This document shows, piece by piece, positions 15,581-24,433 of a stretch of DNA of 64,000 nt (its first letter is position 1; each line of letters opens with the position of its first letter). The notes under the pieces are model-generated. The model was not told the origin of the DNA. It worked only from the letters and a program-made list of their open reading frames with translations, and did not search any database. The translations under genes were made by a program, and so were the position numbers. The stretch is from Oscillospiraceae bacterium. GTDB lineage: Bacteria; Bacillota; Clostridia; Oscillospirales; CAG-382. Location of the stretch: assembly GCA_015064625.1 (NCBI GenBank), contig SVRW01000001.1:196884-260883 (forward strand), in the 5' to 3' direction.

Positions 15581-18109
15581 ATGAAAATTTCATTTTCAAC
15601 ATTGGGCTGTCCTAATTTCAGTTGGACAGAAATTTATACCATGGCAAAAGACCTTGGTTTTGACGGAATAGAAATAAGAGGTCTTGGAAAAGACATTTTT
15701 GACCTTCACGCTCCCTTCGGAAGCAACAATTTGTCTTCTACCATGGAAACTTTGAAAAAGCTCAGATTGGAAATCAGCTGTTTTTCCTCAGACATTGTTG
15801 CTTGCAACAAAGAATTTGACAAAGAAGCAGTTATTGAATATATAAATCTCGCAAAAGCATCCGGAGTTAAATATATACGTATCCTTGGTGATAAGGCTGC
15901 AGGTCCTACAGATGAAATTGACGACAACGTAGTCATTGAAAACATCAAATCTGTGGCTGGATACGCTGAAGAAGCAGACGTTATACTTCTCATTGAAACA
16001 AACGGTGTCTATTCTGATACCAAACGTCTTTGTGACGTTATAACCGCTATTGAAAGTGACAACGTTGCAGCCCTTTGGGATATTCATCATCCATACGTTT
16101 ATAAGAATGAAGCCGCAGAAACAACGGTTCAAAATCTTGGTGCGTATATCAAACACGTTCACGTAAAAGACTCTGTTGTTAACGACGGCGTTGTTACTTA
16201 CAAAATGATGGGTGAAGGAAGTCTTCCTATAAAGGATTTCATGAACGCTCTCCGTTCAGTTAACTACGAAGGATTTTTCTCTCTTGAATGGGTTAAAACC
16301 TATACTCCAAACCTTGAAAACGCGGCTGTTGTTTTCCCTAAATTCGTAAACTATATGAATGAAATTGCAGGAAAAGATTCCGCAGGTCACAGACTTCAGG
16401 ACAATAACAGAAAAACAGGAAAATACGTTTGGCCCAAAGAAACGCTTATTGACTATACATTCCCTCAGGTCCTTGACAAAATGGTTGAGGAATTCCCCGA
16501 TCAATATGCATTCAGATATACGACACACGATTACACGAGAACTTATTCCGAATTCAGAGATGACGTTGATAACTTCGCAAGAGCACTCATTTCATTGGGT
16601 GTTAAAGCAGGCGACCACGTTGCAATCTGGGCAACAAACGTTCCTCAATGGTATCTTACTTTCTGGGCGACAACAAAAATTGGTGCAATTCTCGTAACAG
16701 TAAATACAGCATACAAGATTCACGAAGTTGAATACCTGCTTCGTCAATCCGATACTCATACGTTGGTAATGACAGGGGGATACAAGGATTCCGACTACAC
16801 TTCAATAATCAGCGAATTATGTCCCGAACTTTCAACTCACGAAAAGGGTAAGCCTATTCATACCAAACGCCTCCCCTTCCTTCGCAACATCATTACTGTT
16901 GAATCCGAGCTTAACGGATGTCTTACATGGGACGAAGCCTTGACATACGCAGAAAGAACTCCCATTGAAACGGTTTACAGACGTGCTTCAATGATAAGCA
17001 AGCATGACGTTTGCAATATGCAATATACGTCAGGTACGACGGGATTTCCCAAAGGCGTTATGCTTACTCATTACAACGTTGTAAACAACGGTAAAGCCAT
17101 AGGCGATTGCATGGATCTTTCCACAGCTGACAGAATGATGATTCAGGTTCCAATGTTCCATTGCTTCGGAATGGTTCTTGCTATGACAGCCTCTATGACT
17201 CACGGCGTTACAATGAGCCCAATTCCCGCATTCTCCCCCAGCAAAGGACTTGCTTGTATAACAAAAGAAAAAATAACTTGCTTCCACGGTGTTCCGACTA
17301 TGTTTATAGCAATGCTCGGTCATCCCGACTTTGATAAAACGGACTTCTCAAATATGAGAACGGGTATTATGGCAGGAAGCCCCTGCCCTGTTAAAGTAAT
17401 GGAAGAAGTTATTTCCAAAATGAATATGTCTGAGATCTGCATCACTTACGGTCAGACGGAAGCTTCACCCGCAACTACGATGAGTAAAACAACTGACTCC
17501 TTAGAGACGCGAGTAAATACCGTTGGCGGTGCAATATTCGGTGTTGAATGTAAAATAGTTGACCCTGCAACTGGCGAAGACCTTCCCGACAACGTGGACG
17601 GTGAATTTGTTGCAAGAGGCTACAACATAATGAAGGGTTACTACAAAATGCCTCAAGCTACTGCCGCAGCTATTGACAAAGATGGCTGGCTTCACACCGG
17701 AGATATTGCAAGAAGACTTCCCGACGGAAACTATAAAATCACGGGCAGAATCAAGGATATGATAATCCGTGGCGGTGAAAATCTTTATCCCAAAGAAATT
17801 GAAGATTTTATTTACACTCATCCTAAAGTATCCGACGTGCAGGTTATCGGTGTTCCCGATAAACAGTATGGTGAAGAAATGATGGCTTGCGTTATTCTCA
17901 AGCCCGATACCGAATGTACTGAAGAAGAAATAAAGGCATACGTTCGCGACAACATGGCAAAACACAAAACACCCAGATACGTTAAATTTGTTGACAGCTT
18001 CCCCATGAACGCTGCAGGAAAAATACTCAAATATAAAATGAGAGAAGCCGCAGTTCTGGAATTTGATCTTAAAGCTGAAGGAACTATAACTACGGGCAAT
18101 AACGTATAA
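15581..18109 (+). CDS. Fusion: sugar-isomerase-like TIM barrel + AMP-dependent acyl-CoA synthetase
   Basis: 842 aa from ATG 15581 (CGGAG upstream); a longer frame reading back into the T-box terminator is not credible. Residues 1-275 are a xylose-isomerase/endonuclease-IV-like barrel with probable metal ligands Glu139 (LLIETNG), Asp167 and His170 (ALWDIHHPY), His192/194 and Glu235 (FSLEW). Residues about 290-842 are an acyl-CoA synthetase: P-loop QYTSGTTGFPKG near 480-492, YGQTEASP, GWLHTGDIA, and NLYPKEIEDFI, with a C-terminal GKILKYKMRE lysine motif. Such enzymes make acyl-AMP, then acyl-CoA. A leucine T-box controlling it suggests a branched-chain acid substrate; that is inference. The barrel's substrate is unknown. 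Confidence 0.9.
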   Translation: MKISFSTLGCPNFSWTEIYTMAKDLGFDGIEIRGLGKDIFDLHAPFGSNNLSSTMETLKKLRLEISCFSSDIVACNKEFDKEAVIEYINLAKASGVKYIRILGDKAAGPTDEIDDNVVIENIKSVAGYAEEADVILLIETNGVYSDTKRLCDVITAIESDNVAALWDIHHPYVYKNEAAETTVQNLGAYIKHVHVKDSVVNDGVVTYKMMGEGSLPIKDFMNALRSVNYEGFFSLEWVKTYTPNLENAAVVFPKFVNYMNEIAGKDSAGHRLQDNNRKTGKYVWPKETLIDYTFPQVLDKMVEEFPDQYAFRYTTHDYTRTYSEFRDDVDNFARALISLGVKAGDHVAIWATNVPQWYLTFWATTKIGAILVTVNTAYKIHEVEYLLRQSDTHTLVMTGGYKDSDYTSIISELCPELSTHEKGKPIHTKRLPFLRNIITVESELNGCLTWDEALTYAERTPIETVYRRASMISKHDVCNMQYTSGTTGFPKGVMLTHYNVVNNGKAIGDCMDLSTADRMMIQVPMFHCFGMVLAMTASMTHGVTMSPIPAFSPSKGLACITKEKITCFHGVPTMFIAMLGHPDFDKTDFSNMRTGIMAGSPCPVKVMEEVISKMNMSEICITYGQTEASPATTMSKTTDSLETRVNTVGGAIFGVECKIVDPATGEDLPDNVDGEFVARGYNIMKGYYKMPQATAAAIDKDGWLHTGDIARRLPDGNYKITGRIKDMIIRGGENLYPKEIEDFIYTHPKVSDVQVIGVPDKQYGEEMMACVILKPDTECTEEEIKAYVRDNMAKHKTPRYVKFVDSFPMNAAGKILKYKMREAAVLEFDLKAEGTITTGNNV

Positions 18110-18115
18110 TTTTAT

Positions 18116-18220
18116 ATACCACACCAAACGTAAAAACGGGAATCAATTTCCGCTGTCTTTAAAGAAATGTTTACATTTCCATGTTTACTTTCTATTGACT
18201 TTCAACGTATGGTGTGGTAT
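18116..18220. promoter_or_regulatory. Long-range inverted repeat and 16-bp palindrome upstream of a binding-protein gene
   Basis: ATACCACACCAAACGT (18116-18131) is the inverted copy, with one mismatch, of ACGTATGGTGTGGTAT (18205-18220); the latter covers the spacer and first bases of the -10 box. Between them GAAATGT-TT-ACATTTC (18164-18179) is a perfect palindrome just upstream of the -35 box. These may be operators for a looping or dimeric regulator; no regulator is assigned. Confidence 0.5.
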
Positions 18221-18223
18221 AAT
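18195..18223 (+). promoter_or_regulatory. Vegetative promoter of the binding-protein gene
   Basis: TTGACT at 18195-18200, 17-base spacer, perfect TATAAT at 18218-18223. Confidence 0.88.
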
Positions 18224-18303
18224 TTTATAACATAGGATGTTGTTGTTTTTTGTAGTAAACAACAATTCAAAAATACAAAAAAAGACACAAAGGAGTCAAG
18301 GCA

Positions 18304-19851
18304 ATGAAAAAAATCTTAAGTATTTTGTTGCTTATCTGTCTCGTTGTTTGTGCTCTTACTGCTTGTGGAGACGGTGACGCTTCCAGCAAAGAGCCAACTT
18401 CGAAGCCAAGCACGGATACCACCAAGCCCGAAACTGAACCCGGTGAAAAAATTGCTTATGCTGACATCGAGAAAAAAGACTTGAACGGCAGAGAAATATA
18501 CCTCACTGAACGCTGGTTCGGATATGGAAAAAGCACTATCGACTTTACAGGCGAAATTCTTTACATGCCAGAAGATGACGGTTCACTCTCAAACGTAAAC
18601 CAGACAAAAAAAGACATCATCGAGCAGGTTCAAAAAGATTATAATTGCAAAATCGACGGTGAGATCTACGGTGAAGGCTCAACTGATATCGTAGGCGAAC
18701 TCAAAGAAAAAATTACCAGATCCCTTACATCAGGTACAAACGAATATGATTTCTTCTTTGAATCATTCTACTACTACACCAACCTCATAGCTGAAGGATC
18801 TCTTGTTAACATTAAAGATATTCCTACAATAAACCTCAGCAGCTCTTGCTGGGACCAGAATGCTGTTACTGAGCTTACTGTCTGTGACGCTCTTTATTTT
18901 ATCCTTGGTGATATCAACACCTACGATAACGACGGTACAGTTACAATGCTCTTTAACAAAGAGCTTTACAAAGAGCTTGGTTATAAAGAGGATCTTTATC
19001 AGCTTGTTAAAGATCACAAATGGACCTTCGATAAACTCGTAGAACTCTCTACAACTTTTGAAACGATCGACCACAACCAAGACGGCACAAGAAACGAATT
19101 TGATAACTGGTTCATGGGAAGTGAAACTTCTAACCTTTACATTCACGTTATAGCTGCTGGCGAAGGCATTTGTGCTAAAGATAAGGATGATATTCCTCAG
19201 CTCACAATGTCTACAGAACAAGCAATCAAATCTCTTACAGATGCTGTAGAATTCTACACCGGTGGTCAGGTTCTTGTTGCCAACCTCGATGAATACTATG
19301 AAAAGTATCCTCTTCCCGGTCAGTGCTACGAGATGACAGTTACAAACGCTTTCCTTGAAGGAAGAGAATTGTTCTACATGTCAACCCTTATCCATATTCC
19401 TTACTTCCGTACAATGGAAAATGAATTTGGTATTCTTCCCGTTCCTATGTACTCTGAATCTCAGGATGATTACTGCTCTGCAACATCAGTTCACACTGCA
19501 TCTGTTCTTATGATTCCCAACACACCTAAAGCTGACAATGATTTAGGTCTTGTTATTCAGGCTCTCGCTGAACTCAGTGAAGAAAAACTTACTCCTGAAT
19601 ATTACGAAAGGCAGTTAAAATACAGAGACTTCAAAGACGAAGAATCTGCTGAAATGCTTGATATCATCTTCAACAACCGTCATTATGACCTCGGTGCAGT
19701 ATTTGGCATGAGCTGGGGCAACGCAGACGACCTTTACGAAGTTCTTGATACAAACATTGAATCAAGATTCCAGGAAAAAGAGTCTCTCATTGCTGGATAT
19801 ATCGAATCCACTATCCAAGACATTCAGGATAGCCTTACAGCAGTTGAATAA
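18304..19851 (+). CDS. Orphan solute-binding lipoprotein (family 1-like)
   Basis: 515 aa with lipobox LTAC (Cys21), a Ser/Thr/Pro linker to about residue 48, then a folded domain of the extracellular solute-binding type. It contains LYFILGDINTYDNDGT, NKELYKELGY, KWTFDKLVELS and an EF-hand-like calcium loop DHNQDGTRNE from residue 256. No permease or ATPase gene is adjacent, and it has its own promoter and terminator. A clear paralogue sits about 1.7 kb away on the other strand beside an ECF sigma pair. Ligand unknown; related orphan lipoproteins are common in gut Clostridia next to polysaccharide systems. Confidence 0.85.
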   Translation: MKKILSILLLICLVVCALTACGDGDASSKEPTSKPSTDTTKPETEPGEKIAYADIEKKDLNGREIYLTERWFGYGKSTIDFTGEILYMPEDDGSLSNVNQTKKDIIEQVQKDYNCKIDGEIYGEGSTDIVGELKEKITRSLTSGTNEYDFFFESFYYYTNLIAEGSLVNIKDIPTINLSSSCWDQNAVTELTVCDALYFILGDINTYDNDGTVTMLFNKELYKELGYKEDLYQLVKDHKWTFDKLVELSTTFETIDHNQDGTRNEFDNWFMGSETSNLYIHVIAAGEGICAKDKDDIPQLTMSTEQAIKSLTDAVEFYTGGQVLVANLDEYYEKYPLPGQCYEMTVTNAFLEGRELFYMSTLIHIPYFRTMENEFGILPVPMYSESQDDYCSATSVHTASVLMIPNTPKADNDLGLVIQALAELSEEKLTPEYYERQLKYRDFKDEESAEMLDIIFNNRHYDLGAVFGMSWGNADDLYEVLDTNIESRFQEKESLIAGYIESTIQDIQDSLTAVE

Positions 19852-19865
19852 TTTTGATTAAAAAT

Positions 19866-19896
19866 GTCCTCCCCAATTGGGGAGGACAAATTTTTA
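19866..19896 (+). terminator. Terminator of the orphan binding-protein gene
   Basis: GTCCTCCCC pairs with GGGGAGGAC around AATT, followed by AAATTTTTA. Confidence 0.9.
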
Positions 19897-19952
19897 TATT
19901 TGACATACATTCATAAAACAAGTTGCTTTGCAACACCAAAAAAAGAAGAATC

Positions 19953-19982
19953 ATTTCATACTATTGAATTTCATACTATTGA
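19953..19982. repeat. Exact 15-bp tandem duplication
   Basis: ATTTCATACTATTGA occurs twice head to tail in the 130-base convergent gap, which otherwise shows only a GTTGC-TTT-GCAAC hairpin and AT-rich sequence. Probably replication slippage. Confidence 0.7.
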
Positions 19983-20025
19983 AAAATTTAAATTTATTTT
20001 TACATAGCCTAACCAGATTATGTGG

Positions 20026-20901
20026 TTACAAAAGTAAAATTCTTACCACATCCAAACCGTCTGAATAGTTTGATGTCACAAGGCAATAATTCCAGCCTTT
20101 GTATTCAAAAATGAAAATATGCTTTTCATTGATTAAAATATAAGTTACTTTCGTTCCATTTTGTATAATTTCTTTGATATCATCATACAATACTGACGGA
20201 TTGACATAATCTGCTGGACCACTTGATTCTACCGAAAAATAATCGTTGAAATCTTTTTTATCAGATGCAATAAGAGAAACAACGTTACAATCTCTTGGAA
20301 CGAATTCCACTTTTTTTTCATCATCTGTATAATTAACAACTATTTTATCAATTATAATTTTTTCACTATGGGGATAACGCAACGTTCCCAAATTTTCATC
20401 TATTACAAACTCATAAAAATCAGAATATTTTTTCTCCGTTCCGTTTTCAACAACTGTAACATTTCCAAATGGTTTAATAATAGTCCCTCTAAATGATTCA
20501 GGAAACAGTCTGCTTAAAAAGTTATTCTCTCTTGCGCTTATAATCAAAGTTCCTGAAATGATAAAAACTATCGTCAGCGTTGCAACAAGAATAATCTTTC
20601 TGAACCTTATCTTTACAACATGTTCTTCATCATCTTTTGTAGACTTCGCAAATGAAGAACATATTTTTTCGCTTTGATAACGTTTAAGTAGCTTTTCAAA
20701 AGATTTATCAAGCTCATTTTTATTCGAACAAATAACACCTTCTCCTATTATTTCCATAATCAGCTTTGAGCATTCGTCAATAAAATCCAAGTCTTTTTCT
20801 TCATCAGCTTTTTCAAATTCTTCATCAATAAGTGAATTAAGATATATTATTTTTTCTTCGCTATCAAGCGATGAAAAATTAGGATTTTCTGCGTTTTTCA
20901 T
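20026..20901 (-). CDS. Membrane-anchored anti-sigma-like protein
   Basis: 291 aa with a hydrophilic acidic cytoplasmic part (1-100), one transmembrane helix at about 102-122 and an extracytoplasmic domain of about 165 residues that resembles the DUF4367-type sensors of anti-sigma proteins. It starts 12 bases after the ECF sigma gene, the standard order for a sigma factor followed by its inhibitor. No HxxxCxxC zinc anti-sigma motif is visible. Expected role: hold the sigma factor inactive until an envelope signal is sensed. The assignment rests on topology and position rather than on a diagnostic motif. Confidence 0.7.
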   Translation of the reverse strand: MKNAENPNFSSLDSEEKIIYLNSLIDEEFEKADEEKDLDFIDECSKLIMEIIGEGVICSNKNELDKSFEKLLKRYQSEKICSSFAKSTKDDEEHVVKIRFRKIILVATLTIVFIISGTLIISARENNFLSRLFPESFRGTIIKPFGNVTVVENGTEKKYSDFYEFVIDENLGTLRYPHSEKIIIDKIVVNYTDDEKKVEFVPRDCNVVSLIASDKKDFNDYFSVESSGPADYVNPSVLYDDIKEIIQNGTKVTYILINEKHIFIFEYKGWNYCLVTSNYSDGLDVVRILLL

Positions 20902-20913
20902 TTTACCACCCCA

Positions 20914-21468
20914 CTATAAATCAGTACCAACGGAATTTATTATTTTCACAAGTTCAAGCATAAGTCTGTTTTTTCGAACCTTTGATGCCTGAACTGAGAT
21001 TCCATTTTTTTCTGCTATCTCTTTATGAGATAGTTTTCTTATGTAATAATCTTCATAAAATTTTCTTTTTTCATCCGATAGACAGTTTAAAATAATATCT
21101 TTTTTATAAAGAATTTCTTTTTCCGAGCAATTAAAATATTCCTCCTCCAAGGAGATGCTTTTCAATTTGCTTTCTATTTCTTCCGAAATTTGTGTAAGCT
21201 TAAAATCAGGAGATTTCATGTATTCCGACAATTTATTGTTAGCAGTGCCGTAAAGCCATGCTCTCGCTTTTGTTTTGTCTATTTCATTTATTTTATCAAT
21301 AAATATGAGAAAAACCTCTTGGGCGATATCACGTGCATCATCAATTGTTTTAGTTTTACGGCTACAAAATCTTACAATGGAATCATAATTTTTTATATAA
21401 AGCTCTTTTATGAATTCCATGTCTTTTTCTTCAAACTCCTGACGTTTTACAGAGGAAAAAAGCAACAT
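20914..21468 (-). CDS. ECF-type RNA polymerase sigma factor
   Basis: 184 aa from ATG 21468, 5 bases after AAGGAGG; a TTG one codon earlier is possible. Region 2 is recognisable: YDSIVRFCSRKTKTIDDARDIAQEVFLIFIDKI followed by ARAWLYGTANNKL. The C-terminal region 4 helix-turn-helix reads LSHKEIAEKNGISVQASKVRKNRL. The gene lies between an orphan binding lipoprotein (upstream, 114 bases) and its putative anti-sigma protein (downstream, 12 bases). It may control the lipoprotein genes around it, but the sigma-A-type promoter seen for the plus-strand paralogue does not require it. Confidence 0.88.
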   Translation of the reverse strand: MLLFSSVKRQEFEEKDMEFIKELYIKNYDSIVRFCSRKTKTIDDARDIAQEVFLIFIDKINEIDKTKARAWLYGTANNKLSEYMKSPDFKLTQISEEIESKLKSISLEEEYFNCSEKEILYKKDIILNCLSDEKRKFYEDYYIRKLSHKEIAEKNGISVQASKVRKNRLMLELVKIINSVGTDL

Positions 21469-21582
21469 CAAAGCCTCCTTTCAAAGATAAGTATTTATTA
21501 TATTATAAGGGAAACATTTTTAAAAATCAACGGCTTGAATAATATTTGATTACGTGGTCACTTAAAATAATAGAAAAATTAT

Positions 21583-23148
21583 TTATTGAAAGTCTTTTTT
21601 TCTCATATCTTTTATTTTTTCAACGTAAAGCTCCAACGTATGACTTGCTATCAACCATGGGTCAGGTCCACAATACACGGGATTATTAAAATTTTGTATA
21701 TGTTCCAACAATCTATTTGCACCAGACATACTACCAAAAACAGAAGCAAAATCATAAGCTCTACTATCGAAAACAATATCAAGCATTTCTACGTTTTCCC
21801 CATTAAAGTTTTTTCCAAGAAGTTGTTCATAATATGGCTCTTTAAGCTTTTCTTCACTTAATTCGCATAACGCTTGTATCATAATTCCAAGATCATCATC
21901 TGCCTTTGGAGAATTGATTATCATAAGTGAAGAAAACGTATGGGGCGAAGTATAAGATATGTATCCCCCTTGAGTTTCATTATACATTGGAACAGGCAAA
22001 ACTGCAATATCGAAATCCAACGAATTATACAAAGAAGGTTGTATGAGCGTTGTCATATGAAAAAGCATTCTTTCTTCCATAAAGGCTCTGTTTACTGTTT
22101 TTTCATAGATTTCTCCAGGATTTGGATATTTATTATAGTATTCTTGAAGGTCAGCCACAAGAACATTTCCGCCTTTGTACAAGTCATAATATTTTTTGTA
22201 TGCATCAACGAACAGATCAGAAGGATTTTGAACAAACGGTACGTCTTCTTTATCTTTCTTTACAATCGTTTCTCCTGAAGAGACAACATGAACGTATAGA
22301 TTGGAAGACTCGCTTCCTAAAAACCAATTATCAAATTCGTTTCTTTCACCATCTTTATTTATATCTGACACTTCAAATTGAGATGCCATTTCAAAAAATT
22401 TATCGTAAGTCCATTTTTTATCCCTTACAAGACTATAAACATCCTCAATGTAACCGTTTTTTTCATAAAGGTCTTTATTCATATACATAACTATTGTACC
22501 GTCGTTATCGAAGCAATTTATAGCTCCTGTCAGAAAATACAAGCTTTCACATATTGAAACGCCTTCAAGAATTTTTTCATCCCAGCAGCTACTCTTTAAG
22601 TTTATAGCAGATATCTCATTTACATCTTTTATATAACCGTTTACTATAAAATCTGTATAGTAATAAGGTGTTTCAAAGAAGAAATCATATTTATAAGTTT
22701 TGGAAACAATATCGTTTTCTAAAACGTTTTTCAGGTCCTTAACTATATTGCTACTTCCCTCTCCAAATATTTCACCTTCAATTTTGCAGTTGTAATCTTT
22801 CTCTATTTGTTCAATAATTTCTTTTTTCGTCTTGTTAACGCTATCTAAAACACCGTCTTTATTTTCCATATAAAGAACCTCACCGCTATAATGGATAGAT
22901 TCTTTGTTGTGACCGAAATAACGTTCAATTATGTTAAAGGTCCTACCACCGAGATCTTTCTTCTTCGTTTGTTCGTACGATATTTCTCCGCTTATTGGTA
23001 CAGGCATTACTTCAATATCACTTGGTAAGTTTTCAAATTGTGAGTTTTCAGATAAAGCGTTTTCTGAATTTTTTTCAGCTTCGTTGCAGGATGAAAGAAC
23101 AAGAATTAAAAAAATCAAAGATAAAAACAAGGCTATAGTTTTTTTCAT
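21583..23148 (-). CDS. Orphan solute-binding lipoprotein, paralogue of the 18.3-kb gene
   Basis: 521 aa, lipobox LSSC (Cys21), start after AAGGAGT. It aligns along its whole length with the plus-strand lipoprotein at 18304: shared DLGGR/DLNGR, GEVLYM/GEILYM, IEQIEKDYNCKIEGEIFGEG, the calcium loop DINKDGERNEFDNWFLGSE, NEYxxKYPxPG and the VLPVPMYNETQ segments. It lies upstream of the ECF sigma and anti-sigma genes on the same strand. No transport partners are adjacent, so the protein either feeds a permease elsewhere or acts as a surface sensor for the sigma system; this is inference. Confidence 0.85.
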   Translation of the reverse strand: MKKTIALFLSLIFLILVLSSCNEAEKNSENALSENSQFENLPSDIEVMPVPISGEISYEQTKKKDLGGRTFNIIERYFGHNKESIHYSGEVLYMENKDGVLDSVNKTKKEIIEQIEKDYNCKIEGEIFGEGSSNIVKDLKNVLENDIVSKTYKYDFFFETPYYYTDFIVNGYIKDVNEISAINLKSSCWDEKILEGVSICESLYFLTGAINCFDNDGTIVMYMNKDLYEKNGYIEDVYSLVRDKKWTYDKFFEMASQFEVSDINKDGERNEFDNWFLGSESSNLYVHVVSSGETIVKKDKEDVPFVQNPSDLFVDAYKKYYDLYKGGNVLVADLQEYYNKYPNPGEIYEKTVNRAFMEERMLFHMTTLIQPSLYNSLDFDIAVLPVPMYNETQGGYISYTSPHTFSSLMIINSPKADDDLGIMIQALCELSEEKLKEPYYEQLLGKNFNGENVEMLDIVFDSRAYDFASVFGSMSGANRLLEHIQNFNNPVYCGPDPWLIASHTLELYVEKIKDMRKKDFQ

Positions 23149-23362
23149 GGTAATAACTCCTTCCTATACGTTAAATGGACAAGTTATTTGTCCTTCTATA
23201 GTATATAGTGGCAAAAAATGAAAAAGGTTACAATTTTTTTTATTTAAAGTTTTGTTTTTTTCAGTTTCTTTTCGGTTTATTGTTTCGTTCAATAATAAAA
23301 ATACTTTTTTATCTATATTTTGCCAATTTTATCTCTTTGAAGTTTTATTCTTTGTTTTATTC

Positions 23363-23391
23363 TTGACATAGTGAGCAATTTGTGATAAAAT
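23363..23391 (+). promoter_or_regulatory. Promoter of the xerC-thioesterase-smpB operon
   Basis: TTGACA at 23363-23368, 17-base spacer, TAAAAT at 23386-23391; the first gene starts 37 bases on with GGAGG. The rest of the 280-base divergent gap is AT-rich with nothing else recognised. Confidence 0.88.
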
Positions 23392-23428
23392 TCAATTTGG
23401 AATTTATTGCTTTCATTGGAGGAATAAA

Positions 23429-24433
23429 ATGTTAAATCTGGCTGAAATACCCGAGCCTATCGCTTCTTTTCTTTCATATAAACGAGTCATACAGAATCGC
23501 TCAAAGCTAACAGTAGAGGAATATTTCAACGACCTGAGAACCTTTTTCAGATATATTATTGCAATAAGAAAAAAAGGTGACACATCCGACTTAACCAAAT
23601 ATGACATTTCGGATTTGGATTACGATACTATATCGAAGGTTACAACAGAGGATATCTATGCATTCTTGCTTTACGAAGCTGAAGAAAAGAAAAACGATTC
23701 TGCATCACGTGCCAGAAAGCTTTCCGCAATAAAGTCCTTTTATAAATATCTTACGGTAAAATCAGGAAAACTTAAGGATAACCCTGCAAAAGATATTGAA
23801 TCTCCCAAAAAAGCAAAACAGCTTCCGAAATATTTATCTCTTGAAGAAAGCTTAAAGCTTCTTGATTCTGTTCAAAAAAGCAGTGAACATTATTACAGGG
23901 ATTATTGCATAATAACATTGTTTTTGAATTGTGGTATGCGTTTATCTGAATTAGTCGGAATAGATGTGACTGACATTGAAAGCGATCTTTCCAAAATGAA
24001 GGTTACAGGTAAAGGAAATAAAACGAGAGTTATTTATTTAAACGATGCCTGCAAAAACGCTATAACATCATATCTTTTCGCAAGACAAAAAGAAACGTCA
24101 AAGCCCGGATACGTTATTAAGGACAAGAACGCATTGTTCTTAAGCGGCAGAGGAAACAGAATATCAAACAAAACTGTTCAATGGATGATAAACAAGCATC
24201 TTGAGCTTGCTGGACTTTCAGGAAAGGGCTATTCCACTCATAAGCTAAGACACACGGCTGCAACTCTCATGTATGGTTCGGGTAAGGTTGACGTTAGAGT
24301 GCTTAAGGATATACTTGGACATGAGCAGTTAAACACAACTCAAATTTATACTCATATTTCAGATAATCAGATGAAAGCCGCAATGGAACAAAATCCACTT
24401 TCAAGCATAAAAAAAGACGGAGAAAAGCAATGA
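23429..24433 (+). CDS. Tyrosine recombinase XerC/XerD-like
   Basis: 334 aa. N-terminal SAM-like DNA-binding domain (about 5-115) and a C-terminal catalytic domain with the full active-site set: Arg171 (CGMRLSE), Lys195 (TGKGNK), His271 and Arg274 (HKLRH), His298 (LGHEQ) and nucleophile Tyr307 (QIYTH). Xer recombinases resolve chromosome dimers at dif. The operon partners are housekeeping genes, there are no attachment-site duplications or phage genes nearby, and the gene length is typical, so a phage integrase is unlikely. Whether it is the XerC or XerD role cannot be told from sequence. It overlaps the next gene by 4 bases (ATGA). Confidence 0.9.
   Translation: MLNLAEIPEPIASFLSYKRVIQNRSKLTVEEYFNDLRTFFRYIIAIRKKGDTSDLTKYDISDLDYDTISKVTTEDIYAFLLYEAEEKKNDSASRARKLSAIKSFYKYLTVKSGKLKDNPAKDIESPKKAKQLPKYLSLEESLKLLDSVQKSSEHYYRDYCIITLFLNCGMRLSELVGIDVTDIESDLSKMKVTGKGNKTRVIYLNDACKNAITSYLFARQKETSKPGYVIKDKNALFLSGRGNRISNKTVQWMINKHLELAGLSGKGYSTHKLRHTAATLMYGSGKVDVRVLKDILGHEQLNTTQIYTHISDNQMKAAMEQNPLSSIKKDGEKQ

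Noticed and set aside
23429-24433. Phage or integrative-element integrase
   Set aside because: The recombinase is in a housekeeping operon with smpB, has full Xer residues, and neither att repeats nor phage genes are present.
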